64,000 nt of DNA from Agrococcus sp. SGAir0287. Its GTDB lineage: Bacteria; Actinomycetota; Actinomycetes; Actinomycetales; Microbacteriaceae. Positions 55,006-63,194 of the stretch are shown here, in pieces. The stretch spans positions 2,170,001 through 2,234,000 of the forward strand of contig NZ_CP027942.1 of the NCBI RefSeq assembly GCF_005484985.1, in the 5' to 3' direction. The position numbers were made by a program, and so were the translations under genes. Numbering within the stretch: the first letter of the stretch is position 1; each line of letters opens with the position of its first letter. Under the pieces are notes generated by a model. It saw only the letters and a program-made list of their open reading frames with translations. It made no database searches and was not told the origin of the DNA.

Positions 55006-56667
55006 TCAGATCTGGATCGCGACGAGCCGCACGTCGGTCACGCTCGAGGCCGCCTGCCACTGCCCGCCGCGCAGCACGAGCAGCTCGCCGTCCGCCGAGC
55101 GAGCGCGCAGGGACGACGACGCACCCACGCCGCCGGCGAGCTGCGTGATCGCGTCCTGCGGCGTCGCGAGCTGCTGCGTCGTGCCTCCGAGGGCGAGCTG
55201 CACGAGCTGCTGGCCGCCATCGGTCGTCGAGGTGAGCACCGCGAGCGACGTCGCCGTCGCCCACGCGAGGTCGACCGCGGTGCCCGTCGCCTGCGGCATG
55301 CGCTGCGGCGACGCGATGCTCGTCGGGACGCCCTCCTCGCGCACGATGCCGGCGACCCACGTGGCCGTGCCGCCGCCGGCATCCGTGGCGACGGCGATGC
55401 GCGCGCCGTCGCGCGAGACCGCGATGGAGCTGATCCGCCCCTCCAGCTCGGGCAGCGCCAGGACGATCTCTCGCGTGCCGTCGCTCGCGACGATCGCCTG
55501 GATCGCAGGATCGGGCACCCACCACGCCCAGCCGGCGCGGTCGAGCGAGGGCGCCACCGTGACCCCCGTGTCGAGGACGGACGGCGAGGCGCCGGAGGTC
55601 AGCCGCAGCACCTGGCCGGAGGCGAGCGCGACGCCGAGTCCGTCCGCGTCGCGCACGGTGAGCGACGTCGCGTCGATCGCGTCGAGGTCGACGCCCCAGT
55701 CGGCCTCGAAGGGCGCGCCCTGGCCGACGAAGGCGAGCGCGCCGTCCGCCAGGACCAACGGCCTCGCGTCGACGGTCGGGAATGCCGCCTCGGGCGCGTC
55801 GAGGGAGGACGCCGAGTAGCCGTCGACGCCGTCCACGCCCAGCACGACCTCCGTCACCCCGAGGCGCGCGAGCGCCTGCTGGAGCTGCAGCGCGAGGAGG
55901 CTCAGCTCGACGCTCGACGACTCCTGCACCTGCTCGAACGACACCGTGATCTCCGCGGTCTCGTCGGTGAGGACGACGTCGCCGACGCGCACGGCGTCGG
56001 CGTCGGCCGCCGACCAGACGGCGGGGGCCAGCCACGCGACGGGGCCGGCGAGCACCGCGTCGACCACGTCGCCGGCGAGGTCGGCCGACGTGCGGGGGAA
56101 CCAGCGCACGTCCGGCACGAGGATCGACCGATCGTCCGCGAACCACGCGAGCGTCTGCGCATCGAAGAGCCGCTCGAAGCTGAAGCGCGAGAGCACGAGG
56201 CCGGGCGGCGCCTCGGCGATGCGCCACTCCCCTCGCTGCTCGATGAGCACGAACGACAGCCGCGTCGCGTCGTCGGCGACGCTCGTGAACGATCCGTGCT
56301 CGTCGACCTCGCCGACGACGTCGACCACGGCGTCGACGGTCGCGCCGCCCGACGACGTCAGCTGCGGCTGGCCCGAGCGCAGCGTGACGCTCGCGAGCGG
56401 ATCCCAGATCGCGCCGTCCGCGAGGTACTCGCGGGCGATCGAGAAGTCGTCCGCCGGGCTCAGCGCCGCCTGCAGGAAGCCCTGCACGATCTCGTCCTGC
56501 GACGCGCCCGCGACGGGGCCCTCGGCGATGAACTCCACGTCGCCGAGGCCGGTGCCCTCCTGCACCTCGCCGGCCGTCACGGGGCCGGAGTCGGGCAGGC
56601 CGACGCATCCCGCGACCAGGAGGGTGGCGACGGCGGTGGTGGCGACGGTCGCCCTGCGGATCCTCAT
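55006..56667 (-). CDS. lpqB: MtrAB-associated lipoprotein LpqB
   Basis: 553 residues. Lipoprotein signal with lipobox VAGC (~21), then VGLPDSGPV, a GerMN domain (~150-300; LSFVLIEQ..EWRIAEAPPG) and a C-terminal beta-propeller-like region with repeated GISSIAVSRDGARIAVATDAGG-type blades, the standard LpqB plan. LpqB modulates the MtrA-MtrB two-component system at the membrane. ATG 56667 has GGAGG 8 nt upstream, but sits 139 bp from mtrB because a duplicated mtrB end lies between. It shares the operon mtrA-mtrB-lpqB. Confidence 0.92.
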   Translation of the reverse strand: MRIRRATVATTAVATLLVAGCVGLPDSGPVTAGEVQEGTGLGDVEFIAEGPVAGASQDEIVQGFLQAALSPADDFSIAREYLADGAIWDPLASVTLRSGQPQLTSSGGATVDAVVDVVGEVDEHGSFTSVADDATRLSFVLIEQRGEWRIAEAPPGLVLSRFSFERLFDAQTLAWFADDRSILVPDVRWFPRTSADLAGDVVDAVLAGPVAWLAPAVWSAADADAVRVGDVVLTDETAEITVSFEQVQESSSVELSLLALQLQQALARLGVTEVVLGVDGVDGYSASSLDAPEAAFPTVDARPLVLADGALAFVGQGAPFEADWGVDLDAIDATSLTVRDADGLGVALASGQVLRLTSGASPSVLDTGVTVAPSLDRAGWAWWVPDPAIQAIVASDGTREIVLALPELEGRISSIAVSRDGARIAVATDAGGGTATWVAGIVREEGVPTSIASPQRMPQATGTAVDLAWATATSLAVLTSTTDGGQQLVQLALGGTTQQLATPQDAITQLAGGVGASSSLRARSADGELLVLRGGQWQAASSVTDVRLVAIQI

Positions 56668-56711
56668 GCTCGGCCCTCCGAGAGCTCGATGGCACCAAGA
56701 CAGCCCCTCAT
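56664..56711 (-). CDS. 15-residue coupled mini-ORF before lpqB
   Basis: ATG 56711 overlaps the TGA of the 32-residue ORF upstream, and its own TGA overlaps the lpqB ATG. It starts MRGCLGA and ends with EGRA, the same end as MtrB. It is preceded by a GGAGG ribosome site. Probably a relic of a tandem duplication kept open so that ribosomes can pass from mtrB to lpqB; a peptide function is not expected. Confidence 0.45.
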   Translation of the reverse strand: MRGCLGAIELSEGRA

Positions 56712-56872
56712 GCTCGGCCCTCCACGATCTCGATCGCGCCCGTGTCGTCCGGCGGGAGCGCGATCGGCGAGGCGACGGCAGCCACGACGACGAGACAGCC
56801 CCTCATGCTCGGCCCTCCACGATCTCGATCGCGCCCGTGTCGTCCGGCGGGAGCGCGATCGGCGAGGCGACG
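56698..56872. repeat. 80-bp perfect direct duplication at the mtrB 3' end
   Basis: 56698-56777 and 56793-56872 are identical (80 of 80 by eye), 15 nt apart. Each copy encodes the MtrB ending PIALPPDDTGAIEIVEGRA and carries a ribosome site and ATG. A partial third copy (CCTCATGCTCGGCCCTCC, 18 bp) lies at 56662-56679, across the lpqB start. Confidence 0.9.
56708..56806 (-). CDS. 32-residue coupled mini-ORF after mtrB
   Basis: ATG 56806 overlaps the mtrB TGA (56803-56805). The ORF reads MRGCLVVVAAVAS, then repeats the last 19 residues of MtrB, and its TGA (56708-56710) overlaps the next mini-ORF start. It exists because the end of mtrB was copied in frame. Its product, if made, would have a short hydrophobic start; function unknown, most likely only a translational relay. 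Confidence 0.5.
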   Translation of the reverse strand: MRGCLVVVAAVASPIALPPDDTGAIEIVEGRA

Positions 56873-58407
56873 TCCGACTGCGTGCCGCGCGGGATCGTGA
56901 GGCGGAAGGCGGTGCCCTCGCCGAGCCGCGACCACACGTCGAGCGTGCCGCCGTGCAGCGCCGCGTCCTCCTGGCTGATCGCGAGCCCGAGGCCCGTGCC
57001 GCCCGTGCGCCGCTGCCGCGAAGGGTCCGCGCGCCAGAAGCGGTCGAAGACGCGCCCGACCTCCTCTGGCGTCATGCCGACGCCGTGGTCGCGCACGGCG
57101 ATCGCCACCGCCTCCTGGTTCGAGTCGACGGTGACCGTGATGGGCCTGCCCTCCCCGTGGTCGATCGCGTTGCCCAGCAGGTTCTGCAGGATGCGGCGGA
57201 TGCGGCGCGGGTCGACGTCGGCGTCGAAGTGCCCGCCGGGGGCGACGAGCCGCACGGCCGAGCCGCGCTCCTCGGCGAGCAGCCGCACCGACTCGATCTC
57301 GTTCTCGGCGAGCCGCACGACGTTCGTCGGCTCGATCTCGAGCGTCGCTGCGCCGGCGTCGAACCGCGACATCTCGAGCAGGTCGGCGAGCATGACCTCG
57401 AAGCGGTCGATCTGGGTGTGGAGCAGCTCCGCCGTGCGCGCCGCGACGGGGTCGAGCGACTCCCGGCGGTCGTAGAGCACGTCGCCCGCGAGGCGGATCG
57501 TCGTGAGCGGCGTGCGCAGCTCGTGGCTCACGTCCGAGACGAAGCGCTGCTGCAGGTTCGACAGGGCACCGAGCCGCGTGATCTGCGACGACATCGAGTC
57601 GGCCATGTGGTTGAACGACCGCCCCAGCCGCGCGAGCACGTCGTCGCCGCGCACCGCCATGCGTTCGTCGAGCCTGCCGCTGGCGAGCTTCGCGCTCGTC
57701 GCAGCCGCCTGCTCGACGGGCGCGACGACCATCCGCACGACGACGACCGTCACGAGCGCGACGAGCGCGAGCAGCGCGATGCCGCCGATGACCATCGTCG
57801 TCTGCATGCGCTGCAGCGTCTCCTGCGCCTCCTGCAGGCTGTGCACGATGTAGAACTCGTACTGCCCCGCGTTCGGCACCTCGAGGAGCGTGCCGACGAT
57901 GAGCCCCGGCGCCGACCCGTCGGGCGTCGAGAGGCGCACGGACTGGAAGTACGGCTCCCCGTCCGACGCAGCGACGCGCTCCTGCAGCTCGGGCGTGAGC
58001 AGCGAGTCGTCGAAGCCGCGCACGCGCGTGTCGCCGAGGTCGACGGCCGACTGCGCCTGGTCGGTCGTGCGCAGCATGGCGTACGCGGCCAGCGCGGGGT
58101 TCGAGATGAAGCCCGCCGCCGCCTGCAGCGCGCTCTCCTGCAGCTGCGCGAGCTCCGCCGTCGTCGACGAGCCCGCGGCATCCGTGAACACCTGCTGCGC
58201 TGCCTCGGTCGCGCGCACGGACTCGAGCAGCGCCTCGTCGCGACGTTGCTCGAAGATGCTCGCCCCGATGGAGATCGACATGTAGCCGCCGACGACGACC
58301 ATCGCGAGCAGCGACAGCAGCACGCTCGTCGCGACGATGCGCAGCTGCAGCGACCGGCGCCACACGCTCGCGACGCGCTGTGGCAGCGAGCGCCGCACCG
58401 CCGCCAT
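56803..58407 (-). CDS. mtrB: two-component sensor histidine kinase MtrB
   Basis: 534 residues. Two membrane helices (~23-46 and ~204-226) bracket an extracellular sensor of ~155 residues. A HAMP linker follows, then the HisKA box FVSDVSHELRTPLTT with phosphorylated His295, and the HATPase with NLLGNAIDHGEG (N-box), VAIAVRDHGVGM (G1), FDRFWRADPSRQRRTGGTGLGLAI (F/G2). Phosphorylates MtrA to control cell wall and division genes. Starts 10 nt after mtrA. Its last codons were copied downstream. Confidence 0.94.
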   Translation of the reverse strand: MAAVRRSLPQRVASVWRRSLQLRIVATSVLLSLLAMVVVGGYMSISIGASIFEQRRDEALLESVRATEAAQQVFTDAAGSSTTAELAQLQESALQAAAGFISNPALAAYAMLRTTDQAQSAVDLGDTRVRGFDDSLLTPELQERVAASDGEPYFQSVRLSTPDGSAPGLIVGTLLEVPNAGQYEFYIVHSLQEAQETLQRMQTTMVIGGIALLALVALVTVVVVRMVVAPVEQAAATSAKLASGRLDERMAVRGDDVLARLGRSFNHMADSMSSQITRLGALSNLQQRFVSDVSHELRTPLTTIRLAGDVLYDRRESLDPVAARTAELLHTQIDRFEVMLADLLEMSRFDAGAATLEIEPTNVVRLAENEIESVRLLAEERGSAVRLVAPGGHFDADVDPRRIRRILQNLLGNAIDHGEGRPITVTVDSNQEAVAIAVRDHGVGMTPEEVGRVFDRFWRADPSRQRRTGGTGLGLAISQEDAALHGGTLDVWSRLGEGTAFRLTIPRGTQSDVASPIALPPDDTGAIEIVEGRA

Positions 58408-58417
58408 GCTCGGATCC

Positions 58418-59098
58418 CTACGCGGCGACGGCGCCGGCGCGGTAGCCGACCCCGCGCACGGTCGTGACGACGCGAGGCTCGTCGGGGTCGAGCTCGACCT
58501 TCGAGCGCAGGCGCTGCACGTGCACGTTCACGAGCCGCGTGTCGGCCTTGTACTGGTAGCCCCACACCTGCTCGAGGAGCATCTCGCGGCTGAAGACCTG
58601 GGACGGCTTCGAGGCGAGCGTCACGAGGAGGTCGAACTCGAGGGGGGTGAGCTGGATGCGCTCGTCGCCCCGGCGCACCTCGTGGCCGGGCACGTCGATC
58701 GTGAGGTCGGACACGTGCAGCGTCGTCTGCTCGGGCTCGCGACCGGGACGCAGTCGCGTGCGGATGCGCGCGACGAGCTCCTTGGGGTTGAACGGCTTGA
58801 CGATGTAGTCGTCGGCGCCGGCCTCGAGGCCGCGCACGACGTCCGTCGTCTCGCCCTTCGCGGTGAGCATGATGATCGGCGTGCCGGACTCGGCCCGGAT
58901 GAGCTGGCAGATCTGGATGCCGTCGAGGCCGGGGAGCATGAGGTCGAGCAGCACGAGATCCGGCTGCACCGCGCGGAAGCGGTCGAGCGCGTCGATGCCG
59001 TCCGGGCAGAACTCGAGGTCGAAGCCCTCGGCGCGCAGCACGATGCCGATCATCTCCGCCAGGGCGGTGTCGTCGTCGACGACCAGGATCGTGGGCAT
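58418..59098 (-). CDS. mtrA: two-component response regulator MtrA
   Basis: 226 residues, OmpR/PhoB type. Receiver domain ~1-120 with acidic pocket VVDDD, phosphoacceptor Asp52 in LLDLMLPGLDG, Thr in MLTAKGE and Lys in YIVKPFNPKEL. The DNA-binding winged helix (~130-226) has LTPLEFDLLVTLASKPSQVFSREMLLEQVWGY and RLVNVHVQRLRSKVE. MtrA is an essential regulator of cell division and cell-wall genes in many actinobacteria. First gene of mtrA-mtrB-lpqB. Confidence 0.96.
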   Translation of the reverse strand: MPTILVVDDDTALAEMIGIVLRAEGFDLEFCPDGIDALDRFRAVQPDLVLLDLMLPGLDGIQICQLIRAESGTPIIMLTAKGETTDVVRGLEAGADDYIVKPFNPKELVARIRTRLRPGREPEQTTLHVSDLTIDVPGHEVRRGDERIQLTPLEFDLLVTLASKPSQVFSREMLLEQVWGYQYKADTRLVNVHVQRLRSKVELDPDEPRVVTTVRGVGYRAGAVAA

Positions 59099-59147
59099 CG
59101 GGCTCCTCTCGCCGGGCCACGATACCCGAGCGAGGCTCAGCGTCGGC

Positions 59148-60413
59148 TCACGGCTCCGACACGTGCGCAGCCTCGGACGGCCGAGTCGGCAGGGCGCGCA
59201 TCGTGCGGAAGGGGCTGAGCATGAACGGGACGATGGCGAGCGCCCCGAGCGCGACGCCGATCCACATCGCGGTCACCGTGCCGAACGCCGTGCCGAGCGC
59301 GCCGGCGAGCAGCGCGCCGATCGGCATGATCCCCCAGACCACGGTGCGGATACACGCGTTCATGCGACCGAGCAGCGGCTTGGGGCACAGCCGCTGCCGC
59401 GCGGTGACCTGCACGATGTTGAAGACGACGACGGTGAAGCCGAAGAGCGACTCGCCGACGACGAGCAGCACGACCGCGGCGTCCGGCAGCAGCACCGCGA
59501 GCGGCAGCAGCGTCGAGGCCGCCGCGAAGACGACGGTCGACCACGTGATGGTGGTGCCCTCGCCGATCCGTCGTGCGAGCGGCATCGCGAGCAGCGAGCC
59601 CGCGAGCGCGCCGACGGCGCCGATCGAGAGGATGACGCCGAACAGGAACGGGTCGATGCCGAGGATGCGCAGGATCGCGATCGGCAGGAGCGTGTAGACG
59701 ATGATCGAGCCGAGGTTCGACAGCGCGACCGTCGCGACGACCCGGCGCAGCAGGTCCTCGCCTGCGACGAAGCGGATGCCCTCGGCGATCTCGAGGTGCA
59801 ACGGCCGGCGATCCTGCCTGGGCGCGACCACCTCGCGGTCGCGGATGCCGCACAGCGCGAGGACCGACACGAGGAAGCCCGCGACGTTCGCGAGGAGCAC
59901 GACCGGCGCCGAGAGGATGCCGAGCAGCGCACCGGCGAGGGCGGGCCCTCCGAGCCGCATGGTCTGCGCCGTCGCCTCGAGCACGCCGTTGGCGTCGCCC
60001 ACGTGCTCGTCGTCGACGAGCACGGGCACGAACGACTGGTAGCCGACGTCGAAGAAGACGGTCGCGACCCCCACGACAGCGCCGACGGCGACGAGGTGCC
60101 AGATCTCGAGGTGGCCGAGCAGGGCGAGCAGCGGGATGACCGCGATCGCCGCGGCGCGCACGAGGTCGGCGACGATCATGACGTGGCGCTTGCGCATGCG
60201 GTCGAGCCACGCGCCGGCGGGGAGGCCCACGATGAGGAAGGCGGCGGTCTGCGCCGCGTTCAGGTAGCCCATCTCGGCATCGGTCGCCTGCAGCATCGTG
60301 ACGGCGACGATCGGCATCGCGAGCCCCGCGAGCTGCGTGCCGAGCTGGCTCGTGCCCTCGCCGGCCCACAGCAGCACGAATCCCGGCTGCCTCCACACGG
60401 TGCTGCGTCCCAT
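59148..60413 (-). CDS. MFS transporter, MFS_3/enterobactin-exporter-like type
   Basis: 421 residues with 12 predicted helices. N-terminal FVLLWAGEGTSQLGTQLAGLAMPIVAV, then LNAAQTAAFLIVGLPAGAWLDRMRKRHVMI and FVPVLVDDEHVGDANGVLEATAQTMRLGGPALAG are characteristic of the MFS_3 group (macrolide/tetracycline or siderophore-type efflux). Divergent from an ArsR-like regulator with a palindromic site in the 66-bp gap, so it is likely the exporter controlled by that regulator. ATG 60413 is used; an in-frame TTG at 60449 would start inside the palindrome. Drug or metabolite unknown. Confidence 0.87.
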   Translation of the reverse strand: MGRSTVWRQPGFVLLWAGEGTSQLGTQLAGLAMPIVAVTMLQATDAEMGYLNAAQTAAFLIVGLPAGAWLDRMRKRHVMIVADLVRAAAIAVIPLLALLGHLEIWHLVAVGAVVGVATVFFDVGYQSFVPVLVDDEHVGDANGVLEATAQTMRLGGPALAGALLGILSAPVVLLANVAGFLVSVLALCGIRDREVVAPRQDRRPLHLEIAEGIRFVAGEDLLRRVVATVALSNLGSIIVYTLLPIAILRILGIDPFLFGVILSIGAVGALAGSLLAMPLARRIGEGTTITWSTVVFAAASTLLPLAVLLPDAAVVLLVVGESLFGFTVVVFNIVQVTARQRLCPKPLLGRMNACIRTVVWGIMPIGALLAGALGTAFGTVTAMWIGVALGALAIVPFMLSPFRTMRALPTRPSEAAHVSEP

Positions 60414-60433
60414 GTCGACGATGATCGCACACC

Positions 60434-60451
60434 GATTGAGTTTTCCCAATC
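60434..60451. promoter_or_regulatory. palindromic operator between the MFS and ArsR-like genes
   Basis: GATTGAG-TTTT-CCCAATC: two 7-bp arms with one mismatch around TTTT, strikingly AT-rich here, located midway between the divergent starts (21 bp before MFS, 29 bp before the regulator). Its symmetry and place suit the ArsR-like dimer, which would then control both genes. Confidence 0.6.
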
Positions 60452-60479
60452 ACTTCGTGCGACGTGCGACGATGGGGCC

Positions 60480-61046
60480 GTGACCGAGCCGACGACGACG
60501 CCCGACGCCACCGCGTCCGAGGCGAGCCTCGAGGCGCGAGCGAAGGCGCTCGGCTCCCCCATCCGCTGGCGCATCCTGCGCCTGTGCCTGCACGAGCCGC
60601 GCACGAACCGCGAGCTCGCCGCGCTGCTGGACCGCAACCCCGCGACGATGCTGCACCACGTGCGCACCCTCGTCGACGCCGGCTACCTCGCACCGCAGGA
60701 GCCGCGCCGCGGCACGCGCGGCGCCCGCGAGATCCCCTACCTCGCGACGCGGTTGACATGGTCGGAGGAGGAGCAGACGTCGACGTCCGACGTCATCGTG
60801 CGGACGTTCCTCGAGGAGATCGAGGGACTCGCGCCGGACGACCTCGGCCTCCTCCGGGCGGGTCTGCGGCTCTCGCAGGCGGAGCTCGACGAGTTCTGGC
60901 GTCGCAGCCACGACATCGTGCAGGACCTCATGGCCCGCCGCGTGACGGAGCCGAACGTCGAGCGCACCTCGTGGTCGGTCTTCCTCGCCGTGCATCCCGA
61001 CCGGCAGCAGGACGGCGCGCCCGCCGAGGGCGACGAGCGACGCTGA
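60480..61046 (+). CDS. ArsR/winged-helix transcriptional regulator
   Basis: 188 residues. Winged-helix domain ~15-85: ARAKALGSPIRWRILRLCLHEPRTNRELAALLDRNPATMLHHVRTLVDAGYLAPQEPRRGTRGAREIPY, typical of the ArsR/HTH_20 group. No metal-binding Cys cluster is present, so it is not a heavy-metal ArsR. A C-terminal helical part follows. GTG 60480 is used. Likely represses the divergent MFS exporter and itself through the 18-bp palindrome in the spacer; ligand unknown. Confidence 0.87.
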   Translation: MTEPTTTPDATASEASLEARAKALGSPIRWRILRLCLHEPRTNRELAALLDRNPATMLHHVRTLVDAGYLAPQEPRRGTRGAREIPYLATRLTWSEEEQTSTSDVIVRTFLEEIEGLAPDDLGLLRAGLRLSQAELDEFWRRSHDIVQDLMARRVTEPNVERTSWSVFLAVHPDRQQDGAPAEGDERR

Positions 61047-61052
61047 CGCGCC

Positions 61053-62849
61053 TCAGCCCTCCAGTCGGTCGGCCGCCTCCAGCCAGGCCTCCTCGAGCTC
61101 GGCGAGGCGCTCCTCGACCTCGGCGAGCTCGCGCTGCATCTCGAGCAGCCGGTCGTAGTCGCCCTGGTCGACGACCGCGAAGGCCGCGAGCATCGCCTCC
61201 CGCTGCTCGGTGGCCTTCTGGACGCGACGCTCGAGGCTGCGCACCTCGAGCTCGAGCTGGCGGCGCTCGGCGCCCGATAGTCGCTGCGTCGCGGGCGCCG
61301 ATCCCTGCGCGTCGAGCGGCGTGGCCGCCCGCCCGCGCTGCGAGGCCGCCTCGGCCTCGATCGCGAGGTACTGGTCGACGCCGCCCGGCAGGTGCTGCAG
61401 CCGACCGTCGACGACGGCGCGCTGCTGGTCGGTGACGCGCTCGATGAGGTACCGGTCGTGGCTGACGACGATGAGGCAGCCCGCCCACGAGTCGAGGAGG
61501 TCCTCGAGCGCCGCGAGCATGTCGGTGTCGAGGTCGTTCGTCGGCTCGTCGAGGATGAGCACGTTGGGCTCGTCGAGCAGGATGAGGAGCAGCTGCAGGC
61601 GGCGCCGTTGGCCGCCCGAGAGGTCGCGGATGGGCGTCGAGAGCTCGTCCGACTGGAAGCCGAGCCGCTCGAGCAGCTGCCCGGGCGTCAGCTCCTCCGA
61701 GCCGGAGCCGTACGAGGTGCGCAGGCGGCCGATGACGGTGCGCACGGGCTCGTGCTCGACGTCGCGCAGCTCGGCGAGCTCCTGGCTCAGCTGCGCGACC
61801 TTCACGGTCGCGCCGCGCTTCACGCGGCCGCTCGTCGGCTGGATCGTGCCGGCGACGAGCTGCAGCAGCGTCGACTTGCCCGCACCGTTGCGGCCGAGGA
61901 TGCCCGTGCGCTCCCCCGGCGCGATGAGCCAGGTGACGTCGTCGAGCACCTGCCGCTCGCCGAACGACACCGACACGTCGCGCAGGTCCACCACGTCCTT
62001 GCCCAGGCGCGTCACGGCGAGCTGGGCGAGCGCCACGCGGTCGCGCGGCTCCGGCACGTCCTCGATGAGCTGCGTCGCGGCGTCGATGCGGAACTTCGGC
62101 TTCGACGTGCGCGCCGGCGCGCCGCGGCGCAGCCACGCGAGCTCCTTCCGCATGAGGCTCTGACGCTTCGCCTCCGTGACGCGCGCCATGCGGTCGCGCT
62201 CGACGCGCTGCAGCACGTATGCGGCGTAGCCGCCCTCGAAGGGCTCGACGATGCCGTCGTGCACCTCCCACGTGTCGGTGCACACCGCGTCGAGGAACCA
62301 CCGGTCGTGCGTCACGACCGCGAGCGCGCCGCGCCCAGAGCCGAGCCGCCGCACGAGGTGGTCGGCGAGCCAGGCGATGCCCTGCACGTCGAGGTGGTTC
62401 GTCGGCTCGTCGAGCAGCAGCACGTCCCAGTCGCCTGCGAGCAGCCGCGCGAGCGCCACGCGACGTCGCTGGCCGCCGGAGAGCGACGCGATCGTGGCAT
62501 CCCACGGCACGTCGCCGGCGAGCCCAGCCACGATCTCGCGGATGCGGGCGTCGCCTGCCCACTCGTGCTCCTCGCGGTCGCCGACGATCGTCGCGCCGAC
62601 CGTGCCCTCGTGATCGAGCACGTCGCGCTGGTCGAGCATGCCGACGCGCAGGCCGCCGCGATGCGTGACGCGGCCGTCGTCGGGCTGCAGCGTGCCCGCG
62701 AGCAGACGCAGCAGCGTCGACTTGCCGTCGCCGTTGCGGCCGACGATGCCGATGCGATCGCCGTCGTCGAGTCCGAGCGAGACCGACTCGAAGACGACGC
62801 GATTGGGATGCGCGAGGCGGATGCGCTCAGCGCCGAGGAGGTGTGCCAT
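61053..62849 (-). CDS. ABC-F family ATP-binding protein (Uup/EttA-like)
   Basis: 598 residues, two ABC ATPase domains without membrane parts. Walker A motifs GRNGDGKST and GRNGAGKST, signatures SLSGGQRRRVALARL and DLSGGQRRRLQLL, Walker B VLLLDEPTNHLD and LILDEPTNDLD. The linker between domains (~230-290) has the ABC-F helical form with RRGAPARTSKPKFRID. A C-terminal coiled-coil (~510-598, ERRQLELEVRSLERRVQKATEQREAML) is Uup-like. ABC-F proteins act on ribosomes or resolve nucleic acid structures. Convergent with the ArsR-like gene. Confidence 0.93.
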   Translation of the reverse strand: MAHLLGAERIRLAHPNRVVFESVSLGLDDGDRIGIVGRNGDGKSTLLRLLAGTLQPDDGRVTHRGGLRVGMLDQRDVLDHEGTVGATIVGDREEHEWAGDARIREIVAGLAGDVPWDATIASLSGGQRRRVALARLLAGDWDVLLLDEPTNHLDVQGIAWLADHLVRRLGSGRGALAVVTHDRWFLDAVCTDTWEVHDGIVEPFEGGYAAYVLQRVERDRMARVTEAKRQSLMRKELAWLRRGAPARTSKPKFRIDAATQLIEDVPEPRDRVALAQLAVTRLGKDVVDLRDVSVSFGERQVLDDVTWLIAPGERTGILGRNGAGKSTLLQLVAGTIQPTSGRVKRGATVKVAQLSQELAELRDVEHEPVRTVIGRLRTSYGSGSEELTPGQLLERLGFQSDELSTPIRDLSGGQRRRLQLLLILLDEPNVLILDEPTNDLDTDMLAALEDLLDSWAGCLIVVSHDRYLIERVTDQQRAVVDGRLQHLPGGVDQYLAIEAEAASQRGRAATPLDAQGSAPATQRLSGAERRQLELEVRSLERRVQKATEQREAMLAAFAVVDQGDYDRLLEMQRELAEVEERLAELEEAWLEAADRLEG

Positions 62850-62893
62850 GTCCCTCCAGGGTAGGCGCGGCGGCGGCGGTCGCCGGGCGCCGC

Positions 62894-63166
62894 TCAGTCG
62901 CCGAGCGGCTCCTCGCGCGGCTTCGCGGCGCGCTCGTAGTGCGCGAGCTGCTCGTTGAGCGCACGCATGAGCTGGAAGATCTGGTCGGGCAGCACCTTCA
63001 CGCGGCTCACGACCTGCGCGTCGAGGCGCTCCGGCGAGCGGCCCGTGATCGCGGCGAAGTCGAGGGTGAAGTAGTGCCCGTTCTGCCCGACGGCGACGAA
63101 GTCGGCGAGGACGCCGCCTGCGATGGACTCGGGCACGTGCAGGCGGATGGCGGGATCGTCGCTCAT
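62894..63166 (-). CDS. DUF3467-family protein
   Basis: 90 residues. The core GGVLADFVAVGQNGHYFTLDFAAI and RVKVLPDQIFQLMRALNEQLAHYE matches the DUF3467 pattern, a small protein family of unknown function in many bacteria. ATG 63166. It lies between the ABC-F gene and ispE on the same strand. Role unknown. Confidence 0.8.
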   Translation of the reverse strand: MSDDPAIRLHVPESIAGGVLADFVAVGQNGHYFTLDFAAITGRSPERLDAQVVSRVKVLPDQIFQLMRALNEQLAHYERAAKPREEPLGD

Positions 63167-63194
63167 GCCCCCAGCATCCCGCAGGACGCCCCGC

